A DNA stretch of 56,692 nucleotides from Streptomyces sp. ADI95-17 (GTDB lineage Bacteria; Actinomycetota; Actinomycetes; Streptomycetales; Streptomycetaceae). The notes beneath the pieces are model-generated. The model searched no databases. It was given only the letters and a program-made list of their open reading frames with translations, and was not told the DNA's origin. Shown piece by piece: positions 36,966 to 45,812 of the stretch. The stretch lies in the NCBI RefSeq assembly GCF_003846175.1, contig NZ_ML123044.1:1-56692 (forward strand). The letters run 5' to 3'. The stretch's first letter is position 1. The number at the start of each line of letters is the position of its first letter. A program made the position numbers and the translations under genes.

Positions 36966-37993
36966 GCACGACGAGCATCATCCGGAAGACACCGCTTCTC
37001 GACGTGCGGGACCTCACGGTGACGTACGCCGGCGGAGCGCAGGCCGTCCGTGGCGTGAACCTCTCCGTCGACGCCGGGCAGAAACTCGGCATCGCCGGTG
37101 AGTCGGGCTGCGGCAAGTCGACGCTGGCGCTCGCGCTGCTGCGGCTGCTGCCCGCCGGTACGAAGGTGTCCGGCCGGATCCTGCTGAACGGCGAGGACGT
37201 CCTCACCATGAAGTGGGGGCAGGTCCGGGCAGTGCGCTGGGCGGGGGCGTCGATCGTCTTCCAGGGCGCGATGCACTCGCTCAACGCGGTGCACCGCATC
37301 GGCGACCAGATTGCCGAACCGATCCTGCTGCACAAGAAGGCGACGCAGGCCGCGGCGGCGAAGCGGGCGGGCGAGCTGCTGGAGCAGGTGGGACTGCCCG
37401 CCGCCCGCGCCTCCGCCTATCCGCACGAGCTCTCCGGCGGGCAGCGGCAGCGCGTGATGATCGCGATGGCGCTCGCCTGCGACCCGGGGCTGATCATCGC
37501 GGACGAGCCGACCACGGCCCTCGATGTGATGATCCAGGCCCAGATCCTGCGGCTGATCGAGCAGCTGGTGTCCGAGCAGGACCTCGGTCTGATCATGATC
37601 AGCCATGACCTCGCGGTGCTCTCCGACACCTGCGACCGGCTCGCGGTGATGTATGCGGGCCGGGTCGTCGAGGAGGGCCCGGCGTCCGAGGTCTACGAGA
37701 ACGCGCACCACCCGTACGGCAAGGCCCTGTCCGGCGCGTTCCCGCGCATCGGCGACCCGGCCTCCCGGTTCGCGCCCCGCGGGCTGCCCGGCGATCCGCC
37801 GGACCCGTCGGCGCTGCCCGGCGGCTGCACCTTCCACCCGCGCTGCCCGGTGGCCCTGGAGTCCTGTGCGAGCGAGGACCAGGAGCTGCGGGACGCGGGG
37901 CCGCTGCGGCGGGCCGCCTGTGTGCTGGTGGAGCCGGGGGCGGCCGCGGTGCCGGCCCTGCCCGGCGCCGAGGAAGCAAGGAGCACACCATGA
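36962..37993 (+). CDS. Peptide ABC transporter ATPase (DppD type)
   Basis: A 343-aa ATPase with Walker A GESGCGKST, signature LSGGQRQRV, Walker B LIIADEPT, and the oligopeptide-transporter C-terminal region with CTFHPRCPVALESC, where cysteines may hold an iron-sulfur cluster. The start is the TTG at 36962 in a TTGA overlap with the permease stop, with GGGGGTGG just upstream. It works with the DppF-type ATPase next to it. Confidence 0.93.
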   Translation: MSTTSIIRKTPLLDVRDLTVTYAGGAQAVRGVNLSVDAGQKLGIAGESGCGKSTLALALLRLLPAGTKVSGRILLNGEDVLTMKWGQVRAVRWAGASIVFQGAMHSLNAVHRIGDQIAEPILLHKKATQAAAAKRAGELLEQVGLPAARASAYPHELSGGQRQRVMIAMALACDPGLIIADEPTTALDVMIQAQILRLIEQLVSEQDLGLIMISHDLAVLSDTCDRLAVMYAGRVVEEGPASEVYENAHHPYGKALSGAFPRIGDPASRFAPRGLPGDPPDPSALPGGCTFHPRCPVALESCASEDQELRDAGPLRRAACVLVEPGAAAVPALPGAEEARSTP

Positions 37994-38985
37994 CAACCAC
38001 CACTCCCCTGCTCAGCGCCCAGGGACTGCACGTCACCTTCCCCGGCCGGCGCGGGGCCGCCCCGGCGCGCGCCGTGGACAGCGTCGATCTGGACATCCGG
38101 CCCGGCGAGATCGTCGCGCTGGTCGGCGAGTCCGGCTGCGGCAAGACGACGCTGGCCCGTTCGCTGCTGGGCCTGGTCCCGCCGACGTCCGGTCGGGTCA
38201 CCTTCGGCGGCAAGCCGCTCGACTACGCGAGCCGGGCGCTGAAGTCGTACCGCAAGCGGGTCCAGCTGGTGCTCCAGGACCCCAGTGGTTCGCTCAATCC
38301 GAGGCACACGGTGTACGACGCCGTCGCCGAGGGGCTGCGGATCCACGGGTACGCGGGGGACGAGCGGGCGGCGGTCACCGAGGCGCTGTCCCGGGCCGGT
38401 CTGCGGCCGCCGGAACGGTTCTTCCTGCGGTATCCGCACGAGCTGTCCGGCGGTCAGCGCCAGCGGGTCGTGATCGCGGGGGCGCTGGTGCTGGAGCCGG
38501 AGCTGATCGTGGCCGACGAGCCGGTGGCCTCGCTGGACGCCTCGGTGCGCGGCGAGATCCTGGCGCTGCTGCTGCGGCTGCGCGACGAGCTGGGGCTGTC
38601 CGCGCTGGTGGTCACGCACGATCTCGGCCTGGCGTGGAACATCGCGGACCGGGTCGCGGTGATGTACCTGGGGCGGATCGTGGAGACAGGCAAGGTGGAG
38701 GAGATTCTGACGGCTCCTCAGCACCCGTACACCCAGGCGCTGTTGTCGGTGCTGCCGGAGTCCGGGGCCGAGCCGGTGATCCTGACCGGTGAGCCGCCGG
38801 ACCCGTCCAGGGTGCCGTCCGGCTGCCGGTTCCACGCCCGCTGCCAGGTGCTGGCCTCGGGCGAGGCGGAACGGGCGGGCGTCGCGGACGACTGCCGTAC
38901 GAAGGATCTGCCGGTGCTCGCGGGCGGCGGCGAGACACAGGTGGCGTGCCACTGGGCGGTCGCGGCCGCGAAGGCACGGGCGTAG
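37990..38985 (+). CDS. Peptide ABC transporter ATPase (DppF type)
   Basis: A 331-aa ATPase with Walker A GESGCGKTT, LSGGQRQRV, Walker B LIVADEPVASLD, H-loop VVTHD, and the C-terminal CRFHARCQV element. ATGA overlap with the DppD-type gene. Last gene of the transporter operon, followed by a strong hairpin. Confidence 0.94.
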   Translation: MTTTTPLLSAQGLHVTFPGRRGAAPARAVDSVDLDIRPGEIVALVGESGCGKTTLARSLLGLVPPTSGRVTFGGKPLDYASRALKSYRKRVQLVLQDPSGSLNPRHTVYDAVAEGLRIHGYAGDERAAVTEALSRAGLRPPERFFLRYPHELSGGQRQRVVIAGALVLEPELIVADEPVASLDASVRGEILALLLRLRDELGLSALVVTHDLGLAWNIADRVAVMYLGRIVETGKVEEILTAPQHPYTQALLSVLPESGAEPVILTGEPPDPSRVPSGCRFHARCQVLASGEAERAGVADDCRTKDLPVLAGGGETQVACHWAVAAAKARA

Positions 38986-38994
38986 GTCAGGACC

Positions 38995-39046
38995 ACGACG
39001 CGGGGCCGGGACCGTCAAGGAGACGACGGTCCCGGCCCCGCGTCGT
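38995..39046. terminator. Bidirectional terminator between ABC operon and ribF
   Basis: An exact 22-bp inverted repeat (38995-39016 with 39025-39046) with an 8-base loop between convergent genes. Confidence 0.92.
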
Positions 39047-39063
39047 CCCGCAAGGAAAGGGGA

Positions 39064-40017
39064 TCAGCCGCGCTCGTACGCGGAGACCAGCTCGCTGCAC
39101 CGCTTCACATCGGCGGCCATCGCGACGAGCAGCTCGTCGATCGAGTCGAACTTCAGCATCCCGCGTACGTACGCGAGGAAGTCCACCGAGACGTGGAGCC
39201 CGTACAGGTCGAGGCCGACGCGGTCGATCGCGTACGCCTCCACCGTCCGCTCCGTGCCGTCGAACTGCGGGTTGGTGCCCACCGAGATCGCGGCGGGCAT
39301 CGCCTCGCCGTTCACGTTCAGCCAGCCCGCGTAGACGCCGTCGGCGGGGATCGCGGTGTGCGGCAGGGTCTCCACGTTGGCCGTGGGGAAGCCGAGCTCA
39401 CGGCCGCGCTGCGCGCCGCGGACCACGATGCCCTCGACCCGGTGCGGTCGGCCCAGGATCTCGGCGGCGCCCTCGACGTCGCCCTCGGCCACCAGTCGCC
39501 GGGTGAGGGTGGAGGAGAACGGCTCGCCGCCGCCCGCCTCGCCGCTCACGTACAGGTCGATGACCTCGACGCGGTAGTCGTAGGTCTCGCCGAACTCGGT
39601 GAGCAGCTGGACGTTGCCGGCCGCCCGGTGGCCGAAGCGGAAGTTCGGCCCTTCGATGACCAGCTGTGCGTGCAGCTTGTCGACGAGCACCTTCACGATG
39701 AAGTCGGCCGGTGCCAGCTTCGAGAACTCGGTGGTGAACGGCAGGATGAGCACCGCGTCCACGCCGAGCTCCGCCATCAGCTCGGCACGCCGGTGGTGCG
39801 GGGCGAGCAGCGGCGGGTGGCTGCCGGGCCGTACGACCTCGCTGGGGTGCGGGTCGAAGGTCACCACGACCGACGGCACGCCCAGCTCGCGGGCGCGCTC
39901 CACGGCCCGGCCGATGATCAGCTGGTGTCCGCGGTGCACCCCGTCATAGGAGCCGATGGTGACGACGCTGCGTCCCCAGTCCTGGGGGATGTCCTCCAAG
40001 CCACGCCAGCGCTGCAC
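39064..40017 (-). CDS. ribF: Bifunctional riboflavin kinase / FAD synthetase
   Basis: Makes FMN and FAD from riboflavin. The 317-aa protein has an N-terminal adenylyltransferase domain (GSYDGVHRGHQ, RFGHRAAGN) and a C-terminal riboflavin kinase domain (RELGFPTANV, GVYAGW). I choose the GTG at 40017 because GAGGAG lies 9 bases upstream; the frame is open to 40338 but overlaps the next gene. It follows the 1241-aa gene after 43 bases. Confidence 0.95.
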   Translation of the reverse strand: MQRWRGLEDIPQDWGRSVVTIGSYDGVHRGHQLIIGRAVERARELGVPSVVVTFDPHPSEVVRPGSHPPLLAPHHRRAELMAELGVDAVLILPFTTEFSKLAPADFIVKVLVDKLHAQLVIEGPNFRFGHRAAGNVQLLTEFGETYDYRVEVIDLYVSGEAGGGEPFSSTLTRRLVAEGDVEGAAEILGRPHRVEGIVVRGAQRGRELGFPTANVETLPHTAIPADGVYAGWLNVNGEAMPAAISVGTNPQFDGTERTVEAYAIDRVGLDLYGLHVSVDFLAYVRGMLKFDSIDELLVAMAADVKRCSELVSAYERG

Positions 40018-40060
40018 TCTGACCGCTCCTCGCCCGAACCTGTGTACGTGGGTTTGTCTC

Positions 40061-43000
40061 TTACGCAGGTCTAAGACTGCCATGCTCACGCCGCGCGGCC
40101 TGCATCGGCATCGCCTTCGGGCTTCCCAGCGCCTCCAGCGTCCGCTGTGCGCCGGGGCCGACGAGCGCCGCCCATTCCTGTGGTGCGTCGGCCAGCCACC
40201 CGGTGACCAGGGCGGCGAATCCGGGCACGTCACGGGCGAGCCCGACCAGCCTGCGGTCGAAGCGGACCGCACCCTCGGGGGTACGGACCAGCAGCGTCCC
40301 GGTGCGGTGGACCAGGGCGCGGGTGCGGGCGGGGGCACGGGTGCCGGAGCCGGTCGCGGCGGCCCGCAGCAGCGCGTCGAGCACGACCGGATCCCGGTGG
40401 GCGTCCTGCTCGAAGTCCAGCAGGACCTCCAGCAGCTGTTCCCGCAGCGACCCGGAGGCGGGGCTCCCGGGCGCGGCGAGCACCCCGGCGAGTGCGCCGC
40501 GTACCGGCGGGGGCACGGGGCGGTCCCGCAGCAGCCCGGTCACCAGCGGCAGCAGCAGGGCGCGGGCTGCGGGGCCGCGCTCCAGCCTCCGGTCGAGGTA
40601 CGAGGCCGCGTGCACGGCGTCGTCGGGGTGGCTGTCGATGTAGGCGCGCACCAGTCCGGCGGTGTGCAGGGCGAGCGCGGGGGCGTCGATCCCGGCAAGC
40701 GCGCACAGGGCCTCGCCCGCCCCGTCGTCGGGCCGGGTGAGCCGTTCCCGGTACGCGGCGAGCACCGGCTCCGGGTGGGAGGGCAGGGCGACGGCGAGCG
40801 CCTCGGCGGACGGCGCGGGCCCGCCCGCGACGAAGGCCAGGAGCGCCTGCGGAAGGTAGCGGTCCCTGGTCTCCGGATCCTGTACGAGGAGGGTGAGCGC
40901 GGCCCCGTGCAGAGCGGCGTCCGCCGGGCGGGCCAGCAGGGCGAGGACCGATCCGCGCAGCAGTGCGCGGTCGGCGTCGAGGGTGGCGTGGGCGGCGGTG
41001 ACCAGGGCGTACGAGGCGGCTGCGGCGCGGCGGGCACTCCGGTCCTCGTCGTGGGCCCAGCGGTGGACGGCCCGGCAGAGCGCGGAGGGTTCGTCCTCGG
41101 CCAGCGCGCCGAGCAGTTCCTCGGCCCTGGGGTGGGGGGTCGCGACGAGCGCGTCGGTGAGGTCGTCCACGGCCAGGTCCCGGCGGGCGTAGAGGAGCGC
41201 CTGGGCGGCGGCCGCCACGGTCGGCCGGAGCGCGTCCCCGTCCCCGGCGGGCAGTGGCCGCTCGTCGGTGAACCAGTCGCAGAGCAGTGGCTGCACGGTA
41301 CGGGGCCGGTCCACGAGCCGTCTCGCCACGGCGTCCAGGAACCGCTCGCCGCCGTCGCCGTCGGGGTACGTGCCGCAGACCGGGTCTCCGTCGCCGCGCG
41401 CCTCGCCGCGATGCGGGCCGTCGGCGGGGACGAGCCGCCGGAACAGGTCGATCCGGTCCTTCTCGGAGAGCCTCAGCCGCCGCCAGAACCACGGCCCGAA
41501 CGCGGCGTACGTCCCCGGGCCCCCCGGCCCGCCGCAGGCCGCCCGACGTACCACCCGCCCGGCCAGGAGCCGCAGCACGCCCAGATACGGACGGGCGTCG
41601 GGCACCCGGAGCAGGGTCTCGGAGAGCAGCCGGACCGCCCACCAGCGGGCGTCGTGCCCCGGCGTCCCGGCACGGCCGGGGGCGGCCTCCCGGACCGTGG
41701 CGGCGTCCGCCGCGCCCGTCGCCGGATCCGTCCGCGCCGACAGCCGGTCCAGCGCCTCGATGAGATCGGCCAGCTGGTGGGAGAGCACGGCGGGGCCTTT
41801 GCGGCGGCCCAGGAGCAGCAGCGCCTGGATCACCGGGCCGATGCGGTGGCGGGGTACGGGCAGGGTGCGCGGCCCGGTCGCCGCCGCCGGCAGGGCTGCG
41901 CGGCCCGGCCCCGGCTGCCGGGGACGCGGGACACGGCGTTCGCCGGCCGCCGCCCCCGGCTGTTCGTTCCGCCCCTCCTGCGCGTGCCACCGGTGGACCA
42001 GCGCGTACAGCGCCGCGTCCACGTCCAGGTGGGCGCCCTGCACCCAGTCCCCCAGCTCCTCGTGCGCGAAGCGGTATCCGGCGCCCGCCGGGACGAGCAG
42101 GCCCTCGGTGAGGACGGCCGACGCCCAGCCCGTGCGCCAGGGGAAGACCTCCTCGAAGACCTCCCGGCCCAGCTCCCCCTGCCCGGGGCCCAGACAGCGC
42201 CGCGCCGCCTCGTGGACCTGCCCCGCCACCCGCGCGGCCAGCCTGCGGACGGCGCCGCCGCCCGGCGCCGGACCCGACGCCGCCGCGATCCGGACCGCGA
42301 CGCGCAGACACATCAGGTCCAGGTGGGCGGCGAAGACCTCCTCGGTGCCGGGCTGCCCGTCGACGTCCCCGGGCAGTGCGGCGCGCACCTCCGCGAGCAG
42401 GCGCAGGGTGAGCGGGTGCCGGTCGTGGCCGGGGGCGAGCGCTCCGGGCGGGATGGCGTACCGCTCGGCGGCCCGTGCCGCCTGGCCCGCGGTGAGGTCG
42501 CCGAGGCGGACCGCCGGGGGCAGCCGCCCGGCGGGCCGGGCGGGGTGGTGCAGCGCGCCGGGCGGGCAGAGCGCCCCGGTGCTCTCCCAGTACTCGGGGC
42601 CGCAGGCGACGACCAGCCGGGCCCCGTTGTCCCGCAGCCATTCGACGGTGGCGGCGGTCCACCGGGCGGACTCGTGGGCCAGCGCCGGCGGCATCTCCTC
42701 GGGGCCGTCGAGCAGGACGAGCAGCGGGCTCCCGGACTCCTCGGCCAGCCGGGCCACCCGCTCGGGGCCGACGGTCGACATGTCGCCCCTGGCTCCGGCG
42801 GCGGTCACGATGCGTCCGGCCCGGCGCAGCGTGCGGGCGACGGCGTCGGCCACCGAGGTGTCGTCGGCCAGCAGATCGGCGCCGCGCAGCCAGAGGGTGG
42901 GGGCGGGCACCGGGCCACGCGCCCGGCGTGCGGTGAGCGCGGCCAGTTCGGTGGTGCGGCCGGTGCCCGGCGCTCCGACGAGGGCGAGGACGACGGCGGG

Positions 43001-43786
43001 ACCGTCCGGCGCGGACGAGGGCCGGTCCGGGCCCGCGAAGGCGGCGAACTCCGCGCTGATGTCCGGGCGTTCGACCGGGTCGGTCGGGGCGTCGGGGCCG
43101 CCCGCCGAGCCGAGCGAGGTCGCGGTGAGGTGCAGGGCGCCCGCGAGATTCAGGTCGCGTCCGTATCCGGGAACGCTCGTCGCGTTGCGCCGCAGCAGAT
43201 CGTCGAGCGGGCCGCCGGGGCCGGCTGCCCGGAGCGGCACGGCGAACCCCGCGCCCTCGTGCCCGGCGCGCAGCGCGCTGCCCAGCACGGCGACGACCGC
43301 GCCGCTGGCCGGGTCGACGACGGGCCCGCCCACGGCCGTGCCGCCGAGCCGCAGCGCGTCCCTGCCGTCCGTGCCGAGCGCCAGTTCCAGTGCCGCGCCG
43401 ATCCGGTGGCAGCGGCCGTTCGCGGTGTATGTCACGGGGACGGTGCCGAGCACCCGGGCCTCGCGCCAGCCGTGCGCGGCGATCGTCACGTACGTACCGG
43501 GGTCGATCCGGTCCCGCAGGGCGATCGGGGCGGGCTCCACGCCCAGCTCGGCGGGGCCCCCGGGTTGCAGCAGGGCGAGGTCCAGCTCCGGCAGCGCGGT
43601 GATGTCGCCGGACTCGACGGTGCGGCTGCGGCCGCCCGCTCCGTGCAGGACGAGCCGGGTGGCGCCGTCGACGGCCTCGTGGCTGGTCAGTACCGTGCCC
43701 CGGTCGTCCGCGACGAACCCGGTCCCCCGCGGCCGACCGGCCGAATCGCAGATACGTACCAGCGCTGCCCGGTCCCCGCTTGCCAT
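40061..43786 (-). CDS. Large protein with degenerate trypsin-like domain, P-loop NTPase and helical repeats
   Basis: A 1241-aa protein. Residues 1 to about 190 have a trypsin/HtrA-like fold with His36 (TSHEAV) and Asp69 (LPELDLALL), but the GxSGGP position reads GTAVGGP with Val152 in place of serine. A P-loop GAPGTGRTT (from residue 271) and a LLVLLDG Walker B follow, then about 800 residues of Ala/Leu/Arg-rich helical repeats. It resembles STAND-type signalling proteins, though no family was confirmed. The ATG at 43786 has no clear ribosome binding site; the frame is open to 43915. Confidence 0.85.
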   Translation of the reverse strand: MASGDRAALVRICDSAGRPRGTGFVADDRGTVLTSHEAVDGATRLVLHGAGGRSRTVESGDITALPELDLALLQPGGPAELGVEPAPIALRDRIDPGTYVTIAAHGWREARVLGTVPVTYTANGRCHRIGAALELALGTDGRDALRLGGTAVGGPVVDPASGAVVAVLGSALRAGHEGAGFAVPLRAAGPGGPLDDLLRRNATSVPGYGRDLNLAGALHLTATSLGSAGGPDAPTDPVERPDISAEFAAFAGPDRPSSAPDGPAVVLALVGAPGTGRTTELAALTARRARGPVPAPTLWLRGADLLADDTSVADAVARTLRRAGRIVTAAGARGDMSTVGPERVARLAEESGSPLLVLLDGPEEMPPALAHESARWTAATVEWLRDNGARLVVACGPEYWESTGALCPPGALHHPARPAGRLPPAVRLGDLTAGQAARAAERYAIPPGALAPGHDRHPLTLRLLAEVRAALPGDVDGQPGTEEVFAAHLDLMCLRVAVRIAAASGPAPGGGAVRRLAARVAGQVHEAARRCLGPGQGELGREVFEEVFPWRTGWASAVLTEGLLVPAGAGYRFAHEELGDWVQGAHLDVDAALYALVHRWHAQEGRNEQPGAAAGERRVPRPRQPGPGRAALPAAATGPRTLPVPRHRIGPVIQALLLLGRRKGPAVLSHQLADLIEALDRLSARTDPATGAADAATVREAAPGRAGTPGHDARWWAVRLLSETLLRVPDARPYLGVLRLLAGRVVRRAACGGPGGPGTYAAFGPWFWRRLRLSEKDRIDLFRRLVPADGPHRGEARGDGDPVCGTYPDGDGGERFLDAVARRLVDRPRTVQPLLCDWFTDERPLPAGDGDALRPTVAAAAQALLYARRDLAVDDLTDALVATPHPRAEELLGALAEDEPSALCRAVHRWAHDEDRSARRAAAASYALVTAAHATLDADRALLRGSVLALLARPADAALHGAALTLLVQDPETRDRYLPQALLAFVAGGPAPSAEALAVALPSHPEPVLAAYRERLTRPDDGAGEALCALAGIDAPALALHTAGLVRAYIDSHPDDAVHAASYLDRRLERGPAARALLLPLVTGLLRDRPVPPPVRGALAGVLAAPGSPASGSLREQLLEVLLDFEQDAHRDPVVLDALLRAAATGSGTRAPARTRALVHRTGTLLVRTPEGAVRFDRRLVGLARDVPGFAALVTGWLADAPQEWAALVGPGAQRTLEALGSPKAMPMQAARREHGSLRPA

Positions 43787-43925
43787 GGTCCGAACGTTAG
43801 GTCCGATGATCGGCGCCCGTACCGCTCGTTGTGAAAGCGCCCCCGAATGCACCCCTGATTCACTCCGAGCGCCTGCCCATTGGGGTGAATTGTTGGCGTG
43901 CGGTGGACAGAACATGTGGGGGACC

Positions 43926-43962
43926 GTGGAGCGGGCGCAGGGATCTGCCCCGCCCGCTCCAC
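43926..43962 (-). terminator. Terminator after truB
   Basis: An 11-bp exact inverted repeat (43926-43936 with 43952-43962) 15 bases past the truB stop. It separates the translation operon from the 1241-aa gene. Confidence 0.75.
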
Positions 43963-43976
43963 GAGGGGAATACCGG

Positions 43977-44873
43977 TCAGGCGAAGACGGCGAGGCTCTT
44001 GGCCTTGCCCTTCTGCTCCTCCACCAGGACCAGGAAGCGCCCGTCGGGCCCGAAGACGCCGACCGGCCCCGGCGGGAAGGCCGGCATGTCCAGCCGTACG
44101 CCGTTGAGCAGCAGCTTGGCGCGCTTCTCGTCCACGTCCCAGCGGGGGAACGCCGACGCGGCGGCCTCGGCCACCGGCATCACGGTCAGCTCCTCCTGGT
44201 GCTGGTCGAGCGTCCGCGCCGCGTCCAGTCCGTAGGGCCCGACCCGGGTGCGGCGCAGCGCGGTCAGATGGCCGCCCACGCCGAGTCCGGCGCCCAGGTC
44301 CCGGGCGATCGCGCGGATGTACGTACCCGAGGAGCAGACGACCGAGACCACCAGGTCGACGACCGGGGTGCCGTCCTCGGCGACCTCCTGGCGGACGTCG
44401 TAGACGTTGAAGGACGAGATCGTCACCGGCCGGGCCGGGATCTCGAACTCCTCGCCGCCGCGCACCCGCGCGTAGGACCGCTTGCCGTCGATCTTGATGG
44501 CGCTGACCTTGGACGGCACCTGCATGATCGGTCCGGTCAGGGCCGCGACGCCGGCGTCGATGCCGTCACGGGTCACCCCGGAGGCGTCGGTGGACGAGGT
44601 GATCTCGCCCTCCGCGTCGTCCGTGACGGTGTTCTGGCCGAGCCGGATCGTGCCGAGGTACTCCTTCTCGGTCAGTGCGAGATGGCCCAGCAGCTTGGTG
44701 GCCTTCTCGACACCGAGCACGAGAACGCCCGTCGCCATCGGGTCCAGGGTGCCGGCGTGGCCGACCCGGCGGGTGCGGGCGATGCCGCGCATCTTGGCGA
44801 CGACGTCATGCGAAGTGAAGCCGGACGGCTTGTCGACGATGACAAGGCCGTCCGGCGTTTTCTGCGGTGTCAT
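43977..44873 (-). CDS. truB: tRNA pseudouridine-55 synthase
   Basis: Modifies U55 in the T-loop of tRNAs. The 298-aa protein has [13 protein letters not shown] and the catalytic aspartate in [18 protein letters not shown] overlap with rbfA upstream. Last gene of the rimP-nusA-infB cluster. Confidence 0.96.
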   Translation of the reverse strand: MTPQKTPDGLVIVDKPSGFTSHDVVAKMRGIARTRRVGHAGTLDPMATGVLVLGVEKATKLLGHLALTEKEYLGTIRLGQNTVTDDAEGEITSSTDASGVTRDGIDAGVAALTGPIMQVPSKVSAIKIDGKRSYARVRGGEEFEIPARPVTISSFNVYDVRQEVAEDGTPVVDLVVSVVCSSGTYIRAIARDLGAGLGVGGHLTALRRTRVGPYGLDAARTLDQHQEELTVMPVAEAAASAFPRWDVDEKRAKLLLNGVRLDMPAFPPGPVGVFGPDGRFLVLVEEQKGKAKSLAVFA

Positions 44874-45322
44874 TCGGAGGCGGTGTCCTCGTCGTTCTCG
44901 TCATCCGCCTTGCGGTACGGGTCGGCACCACCGGCGTACGTGGCGCCCGAGGACGCCTCGCGCACCCGTGCGTCCGAGGCACGCGCCCGGTCGAGCAGGT
45001 CCTCGATGGCCTTGGCGTTGCCCGGCAGGGCGTCCGCCACGAAGGCCAGCGTGGGCGTGAACTTCGTCCCCGCCGCCGCTCCGACCGCCGACCGCAGGAT
45101 GCCCTTGGCACTCTCCAGACCGGCCGCGGCGCTCGCCCGCTCCTCGTCGTCGCCGTAGACCGTGTAGAAGACCGTGGCCTCCCGCAGGTCACCGGTGACC
45201 CGGGTGTCCGTGATCGTCACGTGCGTACCCAGACGCGGGTCCTTGATACCGCGCTGCAGTTTCTCGGCGACCACCTCCTGGATGAGGTCCGCCAGCTTTT
45301 TCGCCCGCGCGTTGTCGGCCAC
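44870..45322 (-). CDS. rbfA: Ribosome-binding factor A
   Basis: A 150-aa 30S maturation factor with a KH-like core ([21 protein letters not shown]). The C-terminal 35 residues are an acidic tail ([11 protein letters not shown]), usual in actinobacteria. The GTG start at 45322 has AAGGAG about 9 bases upstream. It follows the DUF503 gene after 25 bases. Confidence 0.95.
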   Translation of the reverse strand: MADNARAKKLADLIQEVVAEKLQRGIKDPRLGTHVTITDTRVTGDLREATVFYTVYGDDEERASAAAGLESAKGILRSAVGAAAGTKFTPTLAFVADALPGNAKAIEDLLDRARASDARVREASSGATYAGGADPYRKADDENDEDTASE

Positions 45323-45347
45323 TGGTCCGTCTCCTTCTTCGCCTTGC

Positions 45348-45644
45348 TCAATCGTCTTCGTCGCTGTGCAGCCGCCGCCGTACGGACAGCAGCTCCACTT
45401 CCGGCCGTGCGGCCACCAGTCGCTCGCACCGGTCCAGAACATCTGTGAGGTGTCCGGTGTCCCCGGAGACCACGGCAAGGCCGATCTCGGCCCTGCGATG
45501 GAGATCCTGACCGCCCACCTCCGCCGCGCTCACCGCGTATTTCCGCTGGAGCTCGGCGACGATCGGACGGACGACTGAGCGCTTCTCCTTCAACGACCGT
45601 ACGTCGCCGAGAAGCAGATCGAAGGACAGTGTCCCCACATACAT
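45348..45644 (-). CDS. DUF503 family protein
   Basis: A 98-aa protein of the YlxP/DUF503 family, starting [23 protein letters not shown] with the family motif SLKEKR. Its place between infB and rbfA is conserved in many Gram-positive bacteria. The role is unknown, perhaps in ribosome maturation. No strong ribosome binding site is seen. Confidence 0.92.
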   Translation of the reverse strand: MYVGTLSFDLLLGDVRSLKEKRSVVRPIVAELQRKYAVSAAEVGGQDLHRRAEIGLAVVSGDTGHLTDVLDRCERLVAARPEVELLSVRRRLHSDEDD

Positions 45645-45724
45645 GTATGTCCGGATGTCCCGCCGGTTCGGGTTCGCGCCCTGCCAGTGCTTGGCAGGGA
45701 CACCAGAACCGTACACGGAACGGC

Positions 45725-45765
45725 CGGGGCCGATCGACGGAAATACGACCCGTCGACCGGCCCCG
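45725..45765 (-). terminator. Hairpin after infB (possible attenuator)
   Basis: A 16-bp near-perfect inverted repeat (45725-45740 with 45750-45765, one G-U type mismatch). A smaller GC-rich hairpin (45781-45800) lies closer to infB. Because DUF503-rbfA-truB follow on the same strand, it may cut rather than end transcription. Confidence 0.6.
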
Positions 45766-45812
45766 ACTGTTGAGGAGAGGTCCGGGGGTGTCCCCCCGGA
45801 ATCCCCCGTTGA

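Noticed and set aside
39956..43834. A 1292-residue open frame on plus
   Set aside because: It is antisense to the 1241-aa gene and ribF; the Gly/Arg/Pro-rich composition and lack of a ribosome binding site mark it as a GC-driven shadow.
41268..45158. A 1296-residue open frame on plus
   Set aside because: Antisense to the 1241-aa gene, truB and part of rbfA; no ribosome binding site or domain.
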